From Mesorhizobium qingshengii (GTDB lineage: Bacteria; Pseudomonadota; Alphaproteobacteria; Rhizobiales; Rhizobiaceae), in assembly GCF_900103325.1 (NCBI RefSeq), contig NZ_FMXM01000018.1, positions 1 to 64,000 of the forward strand: a stretch of DNA of 64,000 nucleotides, given 5' to 3'. A model generated the notes under the pieces. That model was not told the origin of the DNA and did not search any database. It worked only from the letters and a program-made list of their open reading frames with translations. A program made the position numbers and the translations under genes. Shown here one piece after another: positions 42,182-51,118 of this stretch (position 1 is the first letter of the stretch; every line of letters starts with the position of its first letter).

Positions 42182-44143
42182 CTAGAGACCCGCTGCCTTT
42201 GCCAGATATGGCGCCAGCGCCAGTGCGTAGGTTGCCGTCATATGGTGGTGGTCGCGCCAGACAATGATGTTGCCGACGACGGCCGAGCAGCTGTCCTTGG
42301 TGCAGAGGGCATCGTCCATGTCGATGACGCGAACCCCCGGCAATGTCGCTGAGGCCAGGGCAAAGACGTCGTTTGCTTCCACTTCCTTTCGGGCGGTGAC
42401 GCATTTGTCGGGATTGGCGGCCAGACAGTCGCCGGGGTCGAACTTGACGAACGGCGTGTTCCTGATGGCGACGATGTGCACGCCCACCGCATTCAACTCG
42501 CTCCAGATGGCGCACAGACCTTCAACCATCGCCGGCTCCGGGGTGCTGGAATAGTTGGACTGGCTGGTGAACATCAGGTCCGGCCGCAGCTTGCCGATCT
42601 CGGCCAGCACATTGTCGCGCCACTTCGCGCAGGCTTCATACGGCTTGCCGTCGTCCGTCACCATCACACGGGTGAAAGGGCAAGCCGCCTTGGTGAAGGT
42701 GACCAGTTTCCATTTGCGGTCGCGGGCAATCTTGTCGATGGCCGGGATCCATTGCGCGGCATGCGAATCGCCAATGACGACCACGGTCCTGGCGCCATTC
42801 GGGTCGCCGAGCTGGCAGCCGACGGCCTGCGTGCTGTCCTGCTGCTGATGACATTTCCAGCGGTAGACGATCGGCACGTCACTGCTGAGTTTGCCGAGTG
42901 GCGGCAGCAGTTCCACGCCGGGCGGAACGACGGCGTTGGCAAGCAGCGCGGCCGGCCCCGGGTAGTTGCGGGTTCCGATCAGGCTGATATCGACGCCTTG
43001 ACGGTCGAGCGCGTAGCCGAGGCCGCCGGACACCATCACGCAGACGGCAATGGCGGCCGAACCGTAGATCAGCGGGCGCCATTCCACGCCGGACCGAGGC
43101 CGGCGGTATCGCTGTTCGACGTATCGGTAGGACAGGTGCGAGATCGCAAGCGTCAGCGCGACCAGCCCGAGGCCTGCAAAGAGACCGACTTCAGGGTGGT
43201 GTGCCGAATAGAAAACGATCAACGGCCAGTGCAACAGATAGATCGAATAGGAGCGGTCACCGATATAGCGAAGCAAGGCGACGTCGAGTCCACGAAACCG
43301 GCCGACCTGGATATCGCCGGCCGCAATGGCCAGCACCGTCCCGAGCGTCGGCAGCAACGCGTATGCGCCCGGAAATGGCGTCGAAGCGGAAAAGAAAAGC
43401 GCTGAAGCCACGATGGCGCCAATGCCAATCATCATCATCGCCGCGCGCAGTGGCAACGCTGCCGTGAAACGATCGACCGTCAGCGCCAAGAGCCCGCCGA
43501 GCGCCAGTTCCCAGAGGCGGGTGTGGGTAACGAAATATGCTTCGGCCGGATCGGTCCGGGTGATCAGCACCGAGGCGAGCAGTGATCCAATGAAAACGAG
43601 GAAGAGCGCCGCGAGCCAAGCGCCTTTCGTGGACAGTCGCAGGCGCCGAGCCAGCCAGATGGTTGCCGCCATCAGCAACGGCCAGACGATGTAGAACTGC
43701 TCCTCGATCGAAAGCGACCAGTAGTGCTGCACCGGGCTCGCCGCTTCCTCCGCGCCGAGATAATCGACCGCCTGCCACGCAAGCCGCCAGTTCTGCACAT
43801 AGAGCGCGCTGGCCGCGACCTGGATTGCCGTTTCTTCCCATCGCGCCCTGGACAGGAAGACCAGCGTTCCCGCCAGCGTCGCGAGAAGGGCCAGCAGCGC
43901 CGCCGGCAGCAGTCGCCGCACCCGCCGTGAATAGAATGCGATCAGCCAGGCATGGCCATCGGCGATCGCCATGCGGGCAAGCAGGCCGGTGATGAGGAAG
44001 CCCGAGATGACGAAGAAAACGTCGACCCCTACATAGCCGCCGGGAAGAGCCGCGGGCCAGAGGTGGAAAATCACCACGAGAGCGACGGCAACGCCGCGCA
44101 GCCCTTGAATCTCGGGCCGAAATCCGTGTTTTTCCACAGGCAC
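42182..44143 (-). CDS. OafA/YrhL-type acyltransferase with C-terminal SGNH domain
   Basis: A 653-residue two-part protein. The N-terminal half (about 1-375) is an acyltransferase-3 domain with ten or so helices, opening with FRPEIQGLRGVAVALVVIFHLWP and GVDVFFVISGFLITGLL. After one more helix, the periplasmic C-terminal half (about 415-650) is an SGNH domain with VVVIGDSHAAQW and a terminal DHHHMT. Such proteins O-acetylate LPS, exopolysaccharide or Nod-factor-like glycans. The target is not known. Confidence 0.92.
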   Translation of the reverse strand: MPVEKHGFRPEIQGLRGVAVALVVIFHLWPAALPGGYVGVDVFFVISGFLITGLLARMAIADGHAWLIAFYSRRVRRLLPAALLALLATLAGTLVFLSRARWEETAIQVAASALYVQNWRLAWQAVDYLGAEEAASPVQHYWSLSIEEQFYIVWPLLMAATIWLARRLRLSTKGAWLAALFLVFIGSLLASVLITRTDPAEAYFVTHTRLWELALGGLLALTVDRFTAALPLRAAMMMIGIGAIVASALFFSASTPFPGAYALLPTLGTVLAIAAGDIQVGRFRGLDVALLRYIGDRSYSIYLLHWPLIVFYSAHHPEVGLFAGLGLVALTLAISHLSYRYVEQRYRRPRSGVEWRPLIYGSAAIAVCVMVSGGLGYALDRQGVDISLIGTRNYPGPAALLANAVVPPGVELLPPLGKLSSDVPIVYRWKCHQQQDSTQAVGCQLGDPNGARTVVVIGDSHAAQWIPAIDKIARDRKWKLVTFTKAACPFTRVMVTDDGKPYEACAKWRDNVLAEIGKLRPDLMFTSQSNYSSTPEPAMVEGLCAIWSELNAVGVHIVAIRNTPFVKFDPGDCLAANPDKCVTARKEVEANDVFALASATLPGVRVIDMDDALCTKDSCSAVVGNIIVWRDHHHMTATYALALAPYLAKAAGL

Positions 44144-44215
44144 GGGGACGTCTGGAGTGATCAGGTGAGAACCCCTGTCGAGACCCTCGGCGCCATAGCG
44201 GCGCCGGCCATGCCG

Positions 44216-44362
44216 TCAGTTCTGCTGGATGGAAATGCCTTTGTCGTCGATCTTCAGCTCAACCCCCTTGGGCTTGCTTTCCTCGCGATAGACATAGATG
44301 CCAAGCGCGATGACCGCGACAATGAGCGCGCCAATGACGAGATAGAGTGTGTTCTGCTTCAC
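44216..44362 (-). CDS. 48-residue single-pass membrane protein
   Basis: Starting from GTG at 44362 the frame reads a short N-terminus, one membrane helix (LYLVIGALIVAVIALGIYVY, residues 6-25), and a charged tail with REESKPKGVELKIDDKGISI ending at a TGA. Codon use and the clean topology support it as a real small protein. It precedes the acyltransferase gene and follows the GlsB-like gene in the same direction. No function is known to me. Confidence 0.6.
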   Translation of the reverse strand: MKQNTLYLVIGALIVAVIALGIYVYREESKPKGVELKIDDKGISIQQN

Positions 44363-44387
44363 GGCGCGCTCTTTTCTTTGTCGAGCC

Positions 44388-44642
44388 TCACGCTCGTTTC
44401 AGGACCTTGACCAGCACCAGCAGGATGATGGCGCCGATCGTTGCGTGGATGATGGAGGCGAGAATGCCGCCGCCGATGGAGAAGCCGATCCGCGGGAAAA
44501 GCCAGCCGGCGATGAACGCTCCGACAATGCCGACAATGATGTTACCGATCAGGCCGAAGCCGAAACCCGAGACGATGAGACCGGCGAGCCAGCCGGCGAT
44601 GGCACCGATGATGATGAACACGAGAAGGCTTTCGACAGCCAT
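44388..44642 (-). CDS. GlsB/YeaQ/YmgE family stress membrane protein
   Basis: An 84-residue protein with three helices and the glycine-rich family patterns GAIAGWLAGLIVSGFGFGLIGNIIVGIVGA (read across the first two helices) and GFSIGGGILASIIHATIGAIILL. Members are general-stress or envelope-stress proteins of unknown mechanism (transglycosylase-associated family). It lies 25 bases before the 48-residue membrane protein, so the two may be one unit. Confidence 0.9.
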   Translation of the reverse strand: MAVESLLVFIIIGAIAGWLAGLIVSGFGFGLIGNIIVGIVGAFIAGWLFPRIGFSIGGGILASIIHATIGAIILLVLVKVLKRA

Positions 44643-44752
44643 AACGATTTCCTCCGAGCTAGAGGGCGACGGCAGAGCGGAAAGCTCCGAATCGGCCTCG
44701 ATATCAACGGTCTCAGGCTATTCGAAAGCAGTCCGCCTCGCCAGCGGTGCGC

Positions 44753-44956
44753 TCATTGATCATCATCGGCGCTTGCGGCAGGGCGCCAGCTGGTCGGCTC
44801 GACCTTCTTCTGCGTGTGGCTGTCGGTGTAGACCCACCAGCCGCCGTCGCGGTATTGCGCGATGGATTCGTTGATGACGCCGTCGCCATCCTTCCAGGTG
44901 ACGGTGACCTTGGAGCCGTCGGTCGGCGCGGTCGCTATCGGTTTTCTGTCCGCCAT
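44753..44956 (-). CDS. Small conserved hypothetical protein
   Basis: A 67-residue protein, MADRKPIATAPTDGSKVTVTW then DGDGVINESIAQYRDGGWWVY and a short tail. The PIATAPTDGS opening and paired tryptophans resemble short proteins often seen in rhizobia and phages (DUF551-like), but I cannot assign it. GGGATGAC lies before the start. It is placed on the minus strand upstream of the GlsB-like gene. Confidence 0.6.
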   Translation of the reverse strand: MADRKPIATAPTDGSKVTVTWKDGDGVINESIAQYRDGGWWVYTDSHTQKKVEPTSWRPAASADDDQ

Positions 44957-45040
44957 GTCATCCCCTTTTGAGCCGACAGAACGCGGCGGCTCGCATCTGG
45001 TTCCAAACCGTCCGTCGGCCGCGGAAGGCCGCCAGGGCCG

Positions 45041-45661
45041 TCAGCTGTGGGCGAAGATATCCTCTTCGTCCCAGCCCATCAGATCGAGTTTGGCACGCGT
45101 CGGCAGGAAGCGGAAGCAGGCATCGGCCTCCTTTGTCCGCCCCTCTCGCGCCAGCCGCCCGGCCAGCACATCGCGCAGCCGGTGCAGATAGAGCACATCG
45201 GACGCCGCGTATTCGAGCTGTTCGGGCGACAGTGTTTCGGCCGCCCAGTCCGACGATTGCTGCGCCTTGGAGAGGCCGACGCCGAGAAGTTCGAAGCAGA
45301 TGTCCTTCAACCCGTGGCGGTCGGTGTAGGTGCGGGTCAGCCGCGAGGCGATCTTGGTGCAGAACACCGGCTGGGGCATCACCCCGAACGCGTTGTAGAG
45401 CACCGCGAGGTCGAACCGGCCGAAATGGAAAAGCTTGGTTATGCCGCGGTTTCTCAGCAGGCTGACCAGGTTCGGCGCCTTCTTCTGGCCGGGCGCGATC
45501 TGGATGACGTCGGCTGTGCCGTCGCCCGGCGAGATCTGCACCACGCACAGCCGGTCGCGGTGCGGGTTCAGCCCGAGCGTCTCGGTGTCGATGGCCACCG
45601 CCCCGACATCGTAGTGCGAAAGGTCGGGCAGGTCATTCTTGTGGAAACGGATGTCGGCCAT
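45041..45661 (-). CDS. rnd: Ribonuclease D-like 3'-5' exonuclease
   Basis: A 206-residue DEDDy-type exonuclease domain without the C-terminal HRDC domains of E. coli RNase D. The catalytic motifs are present: IDTETLGL (DxE), LFHFGRFDLAVL (D), and YAASDVLYL (YxxxD). It should trim RNA 3' ends such as tRNA precursors. The ATG at 45661 follows GGAG; the frame to 45697 adds 12 residues and is rejected. An 84-base gap separates it from the small gene to the left. Confidence 0.92.
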   Translation of the reverse strand: MADIRFHKNDLPDLSHYDVGAVAIDTETLGLNPHRDRLCVVQISPGDGTADVIQIAPGQKKAPNLVSLLRNRGITKLFHFGRFDLAVLYNAFGVMPQPVFCTKIASRLTRTYTDRHGLKDICFELLGVGLSKAQQSSDWAAETLSPEQLEYAASDVLYLHRLRDVLAGRLAREGRTKEADACFRFLPTRAKLDLMGWDEEDIFAHS

Positions 45662-45784
45662 TGTCTTCTCCGGTCGAGCCTTGGGCGTCCCTGCCATGCA
45701 AGAGACGCCGGAACGCTTTGATCTTGTGGCCCGTCCTCGCCGTGATCCGCCGAAAAATCAACAGGAAAACGAGGATCCCGCGCT

Positions 45785-47170
45785 TCAACGCGTCAGTGCG
45801 TCGAGAATGCGCGCCCAGGAGCGCTGGCCCTTGTGGAAGGAGTTGAGCTCGTACTTCTCGTTGGGCGAATGGATGCGGTCGTCGTCGAGGCCGAACCCGA
45901 CCAGCAGCGATTCCATGCCGAGATAGGTCTGGAAGTCGCCCACCACGGGAATAGAGCCGCCGCTGCCCGTCGTCACCGCCGGCTTCGGCCATTCGTCGGA
46001 CAGCGCGTTCTTGGCCTTGGCCAGGAACGGAGAGTCGTAGGAAAGCTGGATTGCCGGCGAGCCGCCATGGGGATGGAATTCGACCGAACAGTCGGCCGGA
46101 ATGCGCTCCTTGACGAATTTCTGGAAGGCGGCGCGGATCTTCTTCGGATCCTGCTTGTGGACGAGGCGGAAGGACACCTTCGCCGAGGCTTCCGCAGCGA
46201 TCACCGTCTTGAAACCCTTGCCGGTGTAACCGCCGATGATGCCGTTGAACTCGGCCGTCGGCCGCGCCCAGGTCAGTTCCAGCACAGAACGGCCCTTTTC
46301 ACCGGACGGGATGGACAGACCGACAGGCCCGAGAAACGTCTCGGCCGTCTCGCCCAGCGTCTCCCAGGATTTCAGGATCTGCGACGGCGTTTCCTCGACA
46401 CCGTCGTAGAAGCCGGGGATGGTGATATGGCCATCCTTGTCATGGATATCGGCCAGCACCCTGGTCAGGATACGGATCGGGTTGGCGGCCGCCCCACCGT
46501 AGAGCCCGGAATGCAGGTCGCGGTCGGCGGCTTTCACAGTGATCTCCTCACCGACCAGCCCGCGCAGGCCGACGCAGATCGATGGCGTGTCGCGGTCCCA
46601 CATGCCGGTATCGCAGACCAGCGCGAAGTCGGCCTTGAGTTCGTCGGCATTGGCCTCGAGGAACGGCTTGAGCGACGGTGAGCCGGATTCCTCTTCGCCC
46701 TCGAACAGGATGGTGACGCGGCACGGCAAATTTCCATGCACCTGCTTCCAGGCGCGGCAAGCCTCGACGAAGGTCATCAACTGGCCCTTGTCATCGGCCG
46801 AGCCGCGGCCGGTGATCACCTTGTGGCCGGGCTCGACCTCCTTGATCGCCGGTGCGAACGGATCGCTTTCCCACAATTCGATCGGATCCACCGGCTGTAC
46901 GTCGTAGTGGCCGTAGAACAGCACATGCGGCGAACCGGCTGGTCCGTCATGATGCGCAACGACCATCGGATGGCCTGGCGTGTCGCGCACGCTGGCGTCG
47001 AAGCCGATCAGCTTGAGTTCGGCAACCAGCCATTCGGCGGCCTTGCGGCAGTCGGCGGCATAGGCCGGGTCGGTGGAGATCGACTTGATCCTGAGCAGGC
47101 CGAACAGCCGTTCGAGGCTCTGGTCGAGGTTCTTGTCGAGGCGGTCGAGGACGGGGGAAACTGCGGACAT
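45785..47170 (-). CDS. M20-family metallopeptidase (dipeptidase)
   Basis: A 461-residue di-zinc peptidase. The motifs are VLFYGHYDVQPVDP (first metal His and Asp), GRGSADDKGQLMTF (bridging Asp), LFEGEEESGSPS (general-base and metal Glu), CDTGMW, and a late His. The lid/dimerisation domain is about 195-360. It is close to carnosinase-like dipeptidases that act on broad dipeptides. ATG at 47170 gives the family N-terminus. The frame running upstream to 47461 passes antisense-like through the sRNA region and is rejected. Confidence 0.93.
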   Translation of the reverse strand: MSAVSPVLDRLDKNLDQSLERLFGLLRIKSISTDPAYAADCRKAAEWLVAELKLIGFDASVRDTPGHPMVVAHHDGPAGSPHVLFYGHYDVQPVDPIELWESDPFAPAIKEVEPGHKVITGRGSADDKGQLMTFVEACRAWKQVHGNLPCRVTILFEGEEESGSPSLKPFLEANADELKADFALVCDTGMWDRDTPSICVGLRGLVGEEITVKAADRDLHSGLYGGAAANPIRILTRVLADIHDKDGHITIPGFYDGVEETPSQILKSWETLGETAETFLGPVGLSIPSGEKGRSVLELTWARPTAEFNGIIGGYTGKGFKTVIAAEASAKVSFRLVHKQDPKKIRAAFQKFVKERIPADCSVEFHPHGGSPAIQLSYDSPFLAKAKNALSDEWPKPAVTTGSGGSIPVVGDFQTYLGMESLLVGFGLDDDRIHSPNEKYELNSFHKGQRSWARILDALTR

Positions 47171-47271
47171 TTGCGAAGCCTTTCGATTCAGTGCCGGAAC
47201 CGTAAAGGCAGACCGGGAAAACGAAAAGCCCAGGACCATTGGACCACGATCCGCAACGCCTGTCGAAAGAC

Positions 47272-47309
47272 AAAAAAAGACCGCCGTGGTGGAGGGGGAA
47301 CCACGGCGG
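47272..47309 (-). terminator. Rho-independent terminator of the candidate sRNA
   Basis: A perfect ten-base-pair GC-rich stem (47281-47290 with 47300-47309), a nine-base loop, and T7 on the minus strand at 47278-47272. This is one of the clearest intrinsic terminators in the window. It could also end transcripts from DUF2231, which is 190 bases upstream on the same strand. Confidence 0.8.
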
Positions 47310-47395
47310 CCTCTACTCGAAACGATGCGGCAGCCCGGAGAGGGGGATAGGCTGCCGCAATTGCCCGGGATAGGCGGGGGACGGGCCTTACTCCG
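47272..47395 (-). ncRNA. Candidate small RNA with three C-rich stem-loops and intrinsic terminator
   Basis: Reading the minus strand, three consecutive hairpins occur. Stem GCCCG/CGGGC (47386-47382 with 47367-47363) has loop UCCCCCGCCUAUCC. Stem of nine pairs (47358-47350 with 47335-47327) has loop UAUCCCCCUCUCCG. Stem of ten pairs (47309-47300 with 47290-47281) has loop UCCCCCUCC and is followed by seven U. C-rich, anti-Shine-Dalgarno loops in serial hairpins are the mark of rhizobial trans-acting sRNAs such as the alpha-r14/NfeR1 group. A possible promoter is CTTGAA (47453-47448) with CAAATA (47429-47424), giving about 145 nt. It lies within the 329-base gap between the M20 peptidase and DUF2231 genes; no protein is supported there. 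Confidence 0.6.
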
Positions 47396-47499
47396 GACTT
47401 CGGCGAAAACTGCCGATGACGTGTATTTGTGTCTTCGAACGTGGCGATTCAAGGGCGCCAAAATTACACTTTTGTAACATGGCCGTGAACGCTGCAGGG

Positions 47500-47964
47500 T
47501 TAGCCAGCGGCGTGGGCGACATTGACCCCAAGTTCATAAACCAGCTGGCCGCCATAGTAGGCGGTGGTCATGACCAGTGCCGCGCCCAGAAATTCCAAGG
47601 CGGGCACTGCCGCGGCAAGCCGGCCGCTCAAGCGAATGTCGCGCCACCACAGAAAGGCACGCACAGCGGCCCAGATGACAAATGCAGTCGCGGTGGCCAT
47701 GCCGAGACTTTCGTGAATCTCGGCGATCTCGCTCGAGAACCCTCCATTTTCGGCAATTGTGAGTGCCAGATCGCCGAAGAAGTACGTGATGATGGCGGAA
47801 AGCCCGGCCAGGAGGGCCAACCCGGTCGAGGCATTTGCCGCGGATGAACGCCCGGTCACCGCTTTGCCGCGAAGTGCGGCGACCATGTCGAACGCAGCGA
47901 GCGTGAGGAAGAAGACGATGGGAAAGTGGACGAGAACAGGATGAACATGCTGCAGTGAAATCAT
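47500..47964 (-). CDS. DUF2231 four-helix membrane protein
   Basis: A 154-residue inner-membrane protein with four helices, opening MISLQHVHPVLVHFPIVFFL, the HxHPxxVHFPI pattern of DUF2231; conserved histidines could hold a heme or metal. Function is not established. It stands alone between the sRNA and polA, with the start at 47964. Confidence 0.88.
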   Translation of the reverse strand: MISLQHVHPVLVHFPIVFFLTLAAFDMVAALRGKAVTGRSSAANASTGLALLAGLSAIITYFFGDLALTIAENGGFSSEIAEIHESLGMATATAFVIWAAVRAFLWWRDIRLSGRLAAAVPALEFLGAALVMTTAYYGGQLVYELGVNVAHAAG

Positions 47965-48145
47965 ATTTTAACCTCGGGTTCCGGTTGTCTACCGGTTCCG
48001 TCCGCAGGACCGGCTACGGGCCCCACTAGCAACGCGGACCTGTCAACTCGCTGTCAGTCGCGACTGCCATGCGCGAAGCCGGATGGCAGCAAAAAACCAG
48101 CCTTGTCAGTGGACGCGATGCCGGCCCCGCGCTATCCCTGCCGAC

Positions 48146-51109
48146 ATGAAAAAAGGCGATCATCTCTTCCTTGTCGACGGCTCCGGCTACATCTTCCGTG
48201 CCTATCATGCGCTGCCGCCGCTGACCCGCAAATCCGACGGTTTGCCGGTCGGTGCCGTTTCCGGCTTCTGCAACATGTTGTGGAAGCTGATGCTGGATGC
48301 CCGCAACACCGATGTCGGTATCGTGCCGACGCATTTCGCGGTGATTTTCGACTATTCGTCAAAAACCTTCCGCAACGATCTCTACCCCGAATACAAGGCC
48401 AACCGTTCGGCGCCGCCGGAAGACCTGATCCCGCAATTCGGCCTGATCCGCCAGGCGACCAGGGCGTTCAACCTGCCATGCGTCGAGATCGAGGGCTACG
48501 AGGCCGACGATCTCATCGCCACCTATGCCAGGCTTGCCTGCGAAGCGGGCGGCGACACCACCATCATCTCCTCCGACAAGGACCTGATGCAGCTGGTCGG
48601 CGCGACGGTCGGCATGTACGACCCGATGAAGGACCGCCAGATCAGCATTCCCGAGGTCATCGAGAAATGGGGCGTGCCGCCGGAAAAGATGGTCGACCTG
48701 CAGGCGCTGACCGGCGACTCCGTCGATAACGTGCCCGGTGTGCCCGGCATCGGGCCAAAGACGGCGGCACAACTGCTCGAACAGTTCGGCGACCTCGACA
48801 CGCTGCTGGCCCGCGCCGGCGAGATCAAGCAGGACAAACGACGGGAATCGATCATCGCCAACGCCGACAAGGCGCGCATTTCGCGCCAGTTGGTGACGCT
48901 CAAGAACGACGTGCCGGTGGCCGAGGGGCTGGACGACTTCGTCCTGCACGCGCCTGACGGACCGAAGCTGATCGGCTTCCTCAAGACCATGGAATTCACC
49001 TCGCTGACCCGCCGCGTGGCGGAAGCGACAGGAACCGAGGCTGGCGATGTCCAGGCTGTCGCCGTCACCGTCGAACGCGCGGACTCGGCGCATGGGCCGG
49101 ATGTCGGCGCGGGAACGTCCACTGCCGCCGAGACGCGACCTGACCGGGCCGGTGAAAACGGCATGGCTGACCAGGCACCGACGGCTGAAAAACCCAAGGT
49201 CGGCGATACCCCTTCCCTGCTCGCCGCGCTCCGGCTCGAGGCCGCGACTGCCCGCAAGATCGACACCAGCGCCTATGTCGCCATCCGCGACGCGGCAACG
49301 CTGAAGGCGTGGATCGGCGAAGCAAGGGAAGTCGGCATCGTCGCTTTCAACGCCGAAACCACGTCTTCCGATCCGATGCAGGCCGAACTCATCGGCTTCT
49401 CGATGGCCACCGCACCCGGCCGCGCCGCCTATGTGCCGCTGACCCACAAGAGCGGACACGGCGACCTGCTCGGCGGCGGCGCGCTCGAGAACCAGATCCC
49501 GGTCCGCGAGGCTCTCGCACTGCTGAAGCCGCTGCTGGAGGACAAATCGGTTCTCAAGATCGCGCAGGAGCTGAAATCCAGCCTCGTCGTCATGAGCCGC
49601 CACGGCATCGACGTCGCACCTTTCGACGACACCATGCTGATCTCCTACGTGCTCGACGCCGGCACGTCAGGCGGGCACAGCCTGGCGGCGCTGTCGGAAA
49701 AATGGCTTGGCCACGCGACGACGCCGCTCAAGGAGCTGGCGGGATCCGGAAAAAGCTTCGTCGGCTTCGAACAGGTCGATATCGACAAGGCAACCGCCTA
49801 CGCCGCCGGCCATGCCGATGTGGCGCTGCGGCTCTGGCTGGTGCTGAAGCCCCGGCTCGCCGCAAAGGGGCTGGTGTCGGTCTATGAGCGGCTGGAACGG
49901 CCGCTGGTGCCGGTGCTGGCACGCATGGAGCAGCGTGGCATCTCGGTCGACCGGCAGATCCTGTCGCGGCTCTCGGGCGAACTGGCGCAGGGCGCGGCCC
50001 GCCTCGAAGAGGAAATCTACCAGCTCGTCGGCGAGCGTATCAACATCGGCTCGCCCAAGCAGCTCGGCGATATATTGTTCGGCCGCATGGGCTTGCCCGG
50101 CGGCTCGAAAACCAAGACCGGCCAGTGGTCGACCTCGGCGCAGCTTCTGGAAGACCTCGCCGCCGAGGGCCACGAACTGCCGCGCAAGATCGTCGACTGG
50201 CGCCAGCTGACCAAGCTGAAATCGACCTATACCGATGCTCTCCCCGGCTTCATCCATCCCGACACCAAGCGCGTCCACACCTCCTATGCACTTGCCGCGA
50301 CGACGACGGGCCGGCTGTCATCCTCCGACCCGAACCTGCAGAACATTCCGGTGCGCACGGCAGAGGGCCGCAAGATCAGGACGGCCTTCATCGCCGACAA
50401 GGGCAACCGGCTGGTCTCTGCCGACTACAGCCAGATCGAGTTGCGGGTGCTCGCCCATGTCGCCGAGATCCCGCAACTGCGGCAGGCCTTCGCCGATGGT
50501 GCTGACATCCATGCCATCACCGCGTCGGAAATGTTCAACGTGCCCGTGGAGGGCATGCCTTCGGAGATACGCCGGCGGGCCAAGGCCATCAATTTCGGCA
50601 TCATCTACGGCATTTCCGCCTTTGGCCTCGCCAACCAGCTGTCGATCCCGCGCGAGGAGGCCGGCAACTACATCAAGAAGTATTTCGAGCGCTTCCCCGG
50701 TATCCGTGACTACATCGAGGAGACCAAGGCCTATGCCCGCGAGCACGGCTTCGTCGAGACGATCTTTGGCCGCCGCATCCACTATCCAGAGATAAGATCG
50801 TCAAACCCCTCGGTCCGCGCGTTCAACGAGCGCGCCTCCATCAACGCCCGGCTGCAAGGCACGGCGGCCGACATCATCCGCCGCGCCATGGTGCGCATGG
50901 ACGAGGCGCTGGAAAAAGCAAAGCTTTCCGCTCGCATGCTGCTGCAGGTGCATGACGAACTGATCTTCGAGACGGTCGAGGCCGAAGTCGAAGCTACGAT
51001 CCCGGTCGTGCGCCATGTCATGGAGAACGCGGCGATGCCGGCTGTATCGATGTCGGTGCCCCTGCATGTCGACGCCCGCGCCGCCAACAACTGGGACGAG
51101 GCGCATTAG
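48146..51109 (+). CDS. polA: DNA polymerase I, with degenerate proofreading site
   Basis: A 987-residue repair polymerase. The 5'-3' nuclease domain (about 1-300) has LVDGSGYIFRAYHA, SDKDLMQLV and the helix-hairpin-helix GVPGIGPKTAAQLL. The polymerase domain (about 600-987) has DYSQIELRVLAH (motif A), RRRAKAINFGIIYGIS (motif B) and QVHDELIFE (motif C), all intact. The middle 3'-5' exonuclease fold (about 370-560) is kept, but its three catalytic aspartates are replaced: exo I reads FNAETT (Asn402), exo II QELKSS (Ser479), exo III YAAGH (His556). Proofreading should therefore be absent. The start is the ATG at 48146; a frame from 48083 adds 21 unlike residues. Confidence 0.95.
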   Translation: MKKGDHLFLVDGSGYIFRAYHALPPLTRKSDGLPVGAVSGFCNMLWKLMLDARNTDVGIVPTHFAVIFDYSSKTFRNDLYPEYKANRSAPPEDLIPQFGLIRQATRAFNLPCVEIEGYEADDLIATYARLACEAGGDTTIISSDKDLMQLVGATVGMYDPMKDRQISIPEVIEKWGVPPEKMVDLQALTGDSVDNVPGVPGIGPKTAAQLLEQFGDLDTLLARAGEIKQDKRRESIIANADKARISRQLVTLKNDVPVAEGLDDFVLHAPDGPKLIGFLKTMEFTSLTRRVAEATGTEAGDVQAVAVTVERADSAHGPDVGAGTSTAAETRPDRAGENGMADQAPTAEKPKVGDTPSLLAALRLEAATARKIDTSAYVAIRDAATLKAWIGEAREVGIVAFNAETTSSDPMQAELIGFSMATAPGRAAYVPLTHKSGHGDLLGGGALENQIPVREALALLKPLLEDKSVLKIAQELKSSLVVMSRHGIDVAPFDDTMLISYVLDAGTSGGHSLAALSEKWLGHATTPLKELAGSGKSFVGFEQVDIDKATAYAAGHADVALRLWLVLKPRLAAKGLVSVYERLERPLVPVLARMEQRGISVDRQILSRLSGELAQGAARLEEEIYQLVGERINIGSPKQLGDILFGRMGLPGGSKTKTGQWSTSAQLLEDLAAEGHELPRKIVDWRQLTKLKSTYTDALPGFIHPDTKRVHTSYALAATTTGRLSSSDPNLQNIPVRTAEGRKIRTAFIADKGNRLVSADYSQIELRVLAHVAEIPQLRQAFADGADIHAITASEMFNVPVEGMPSEIRRRAKAINFGIIYGISAFGLANQLSIPREEAGNYIKKYFERFPGIRDYIEETKAYAREHGFVETIFGRRIHYPEIRSSNPSVRAFNERASINARLQGTAADIIRRAMVRMDEALEKAKLSARMLLQVHDELIFETVEAEVEATIPVVRHVMENAAMPAVSMSVPLHVDARAANNWDEAH

Positions 51110-51118
51110 CGCCAACAC

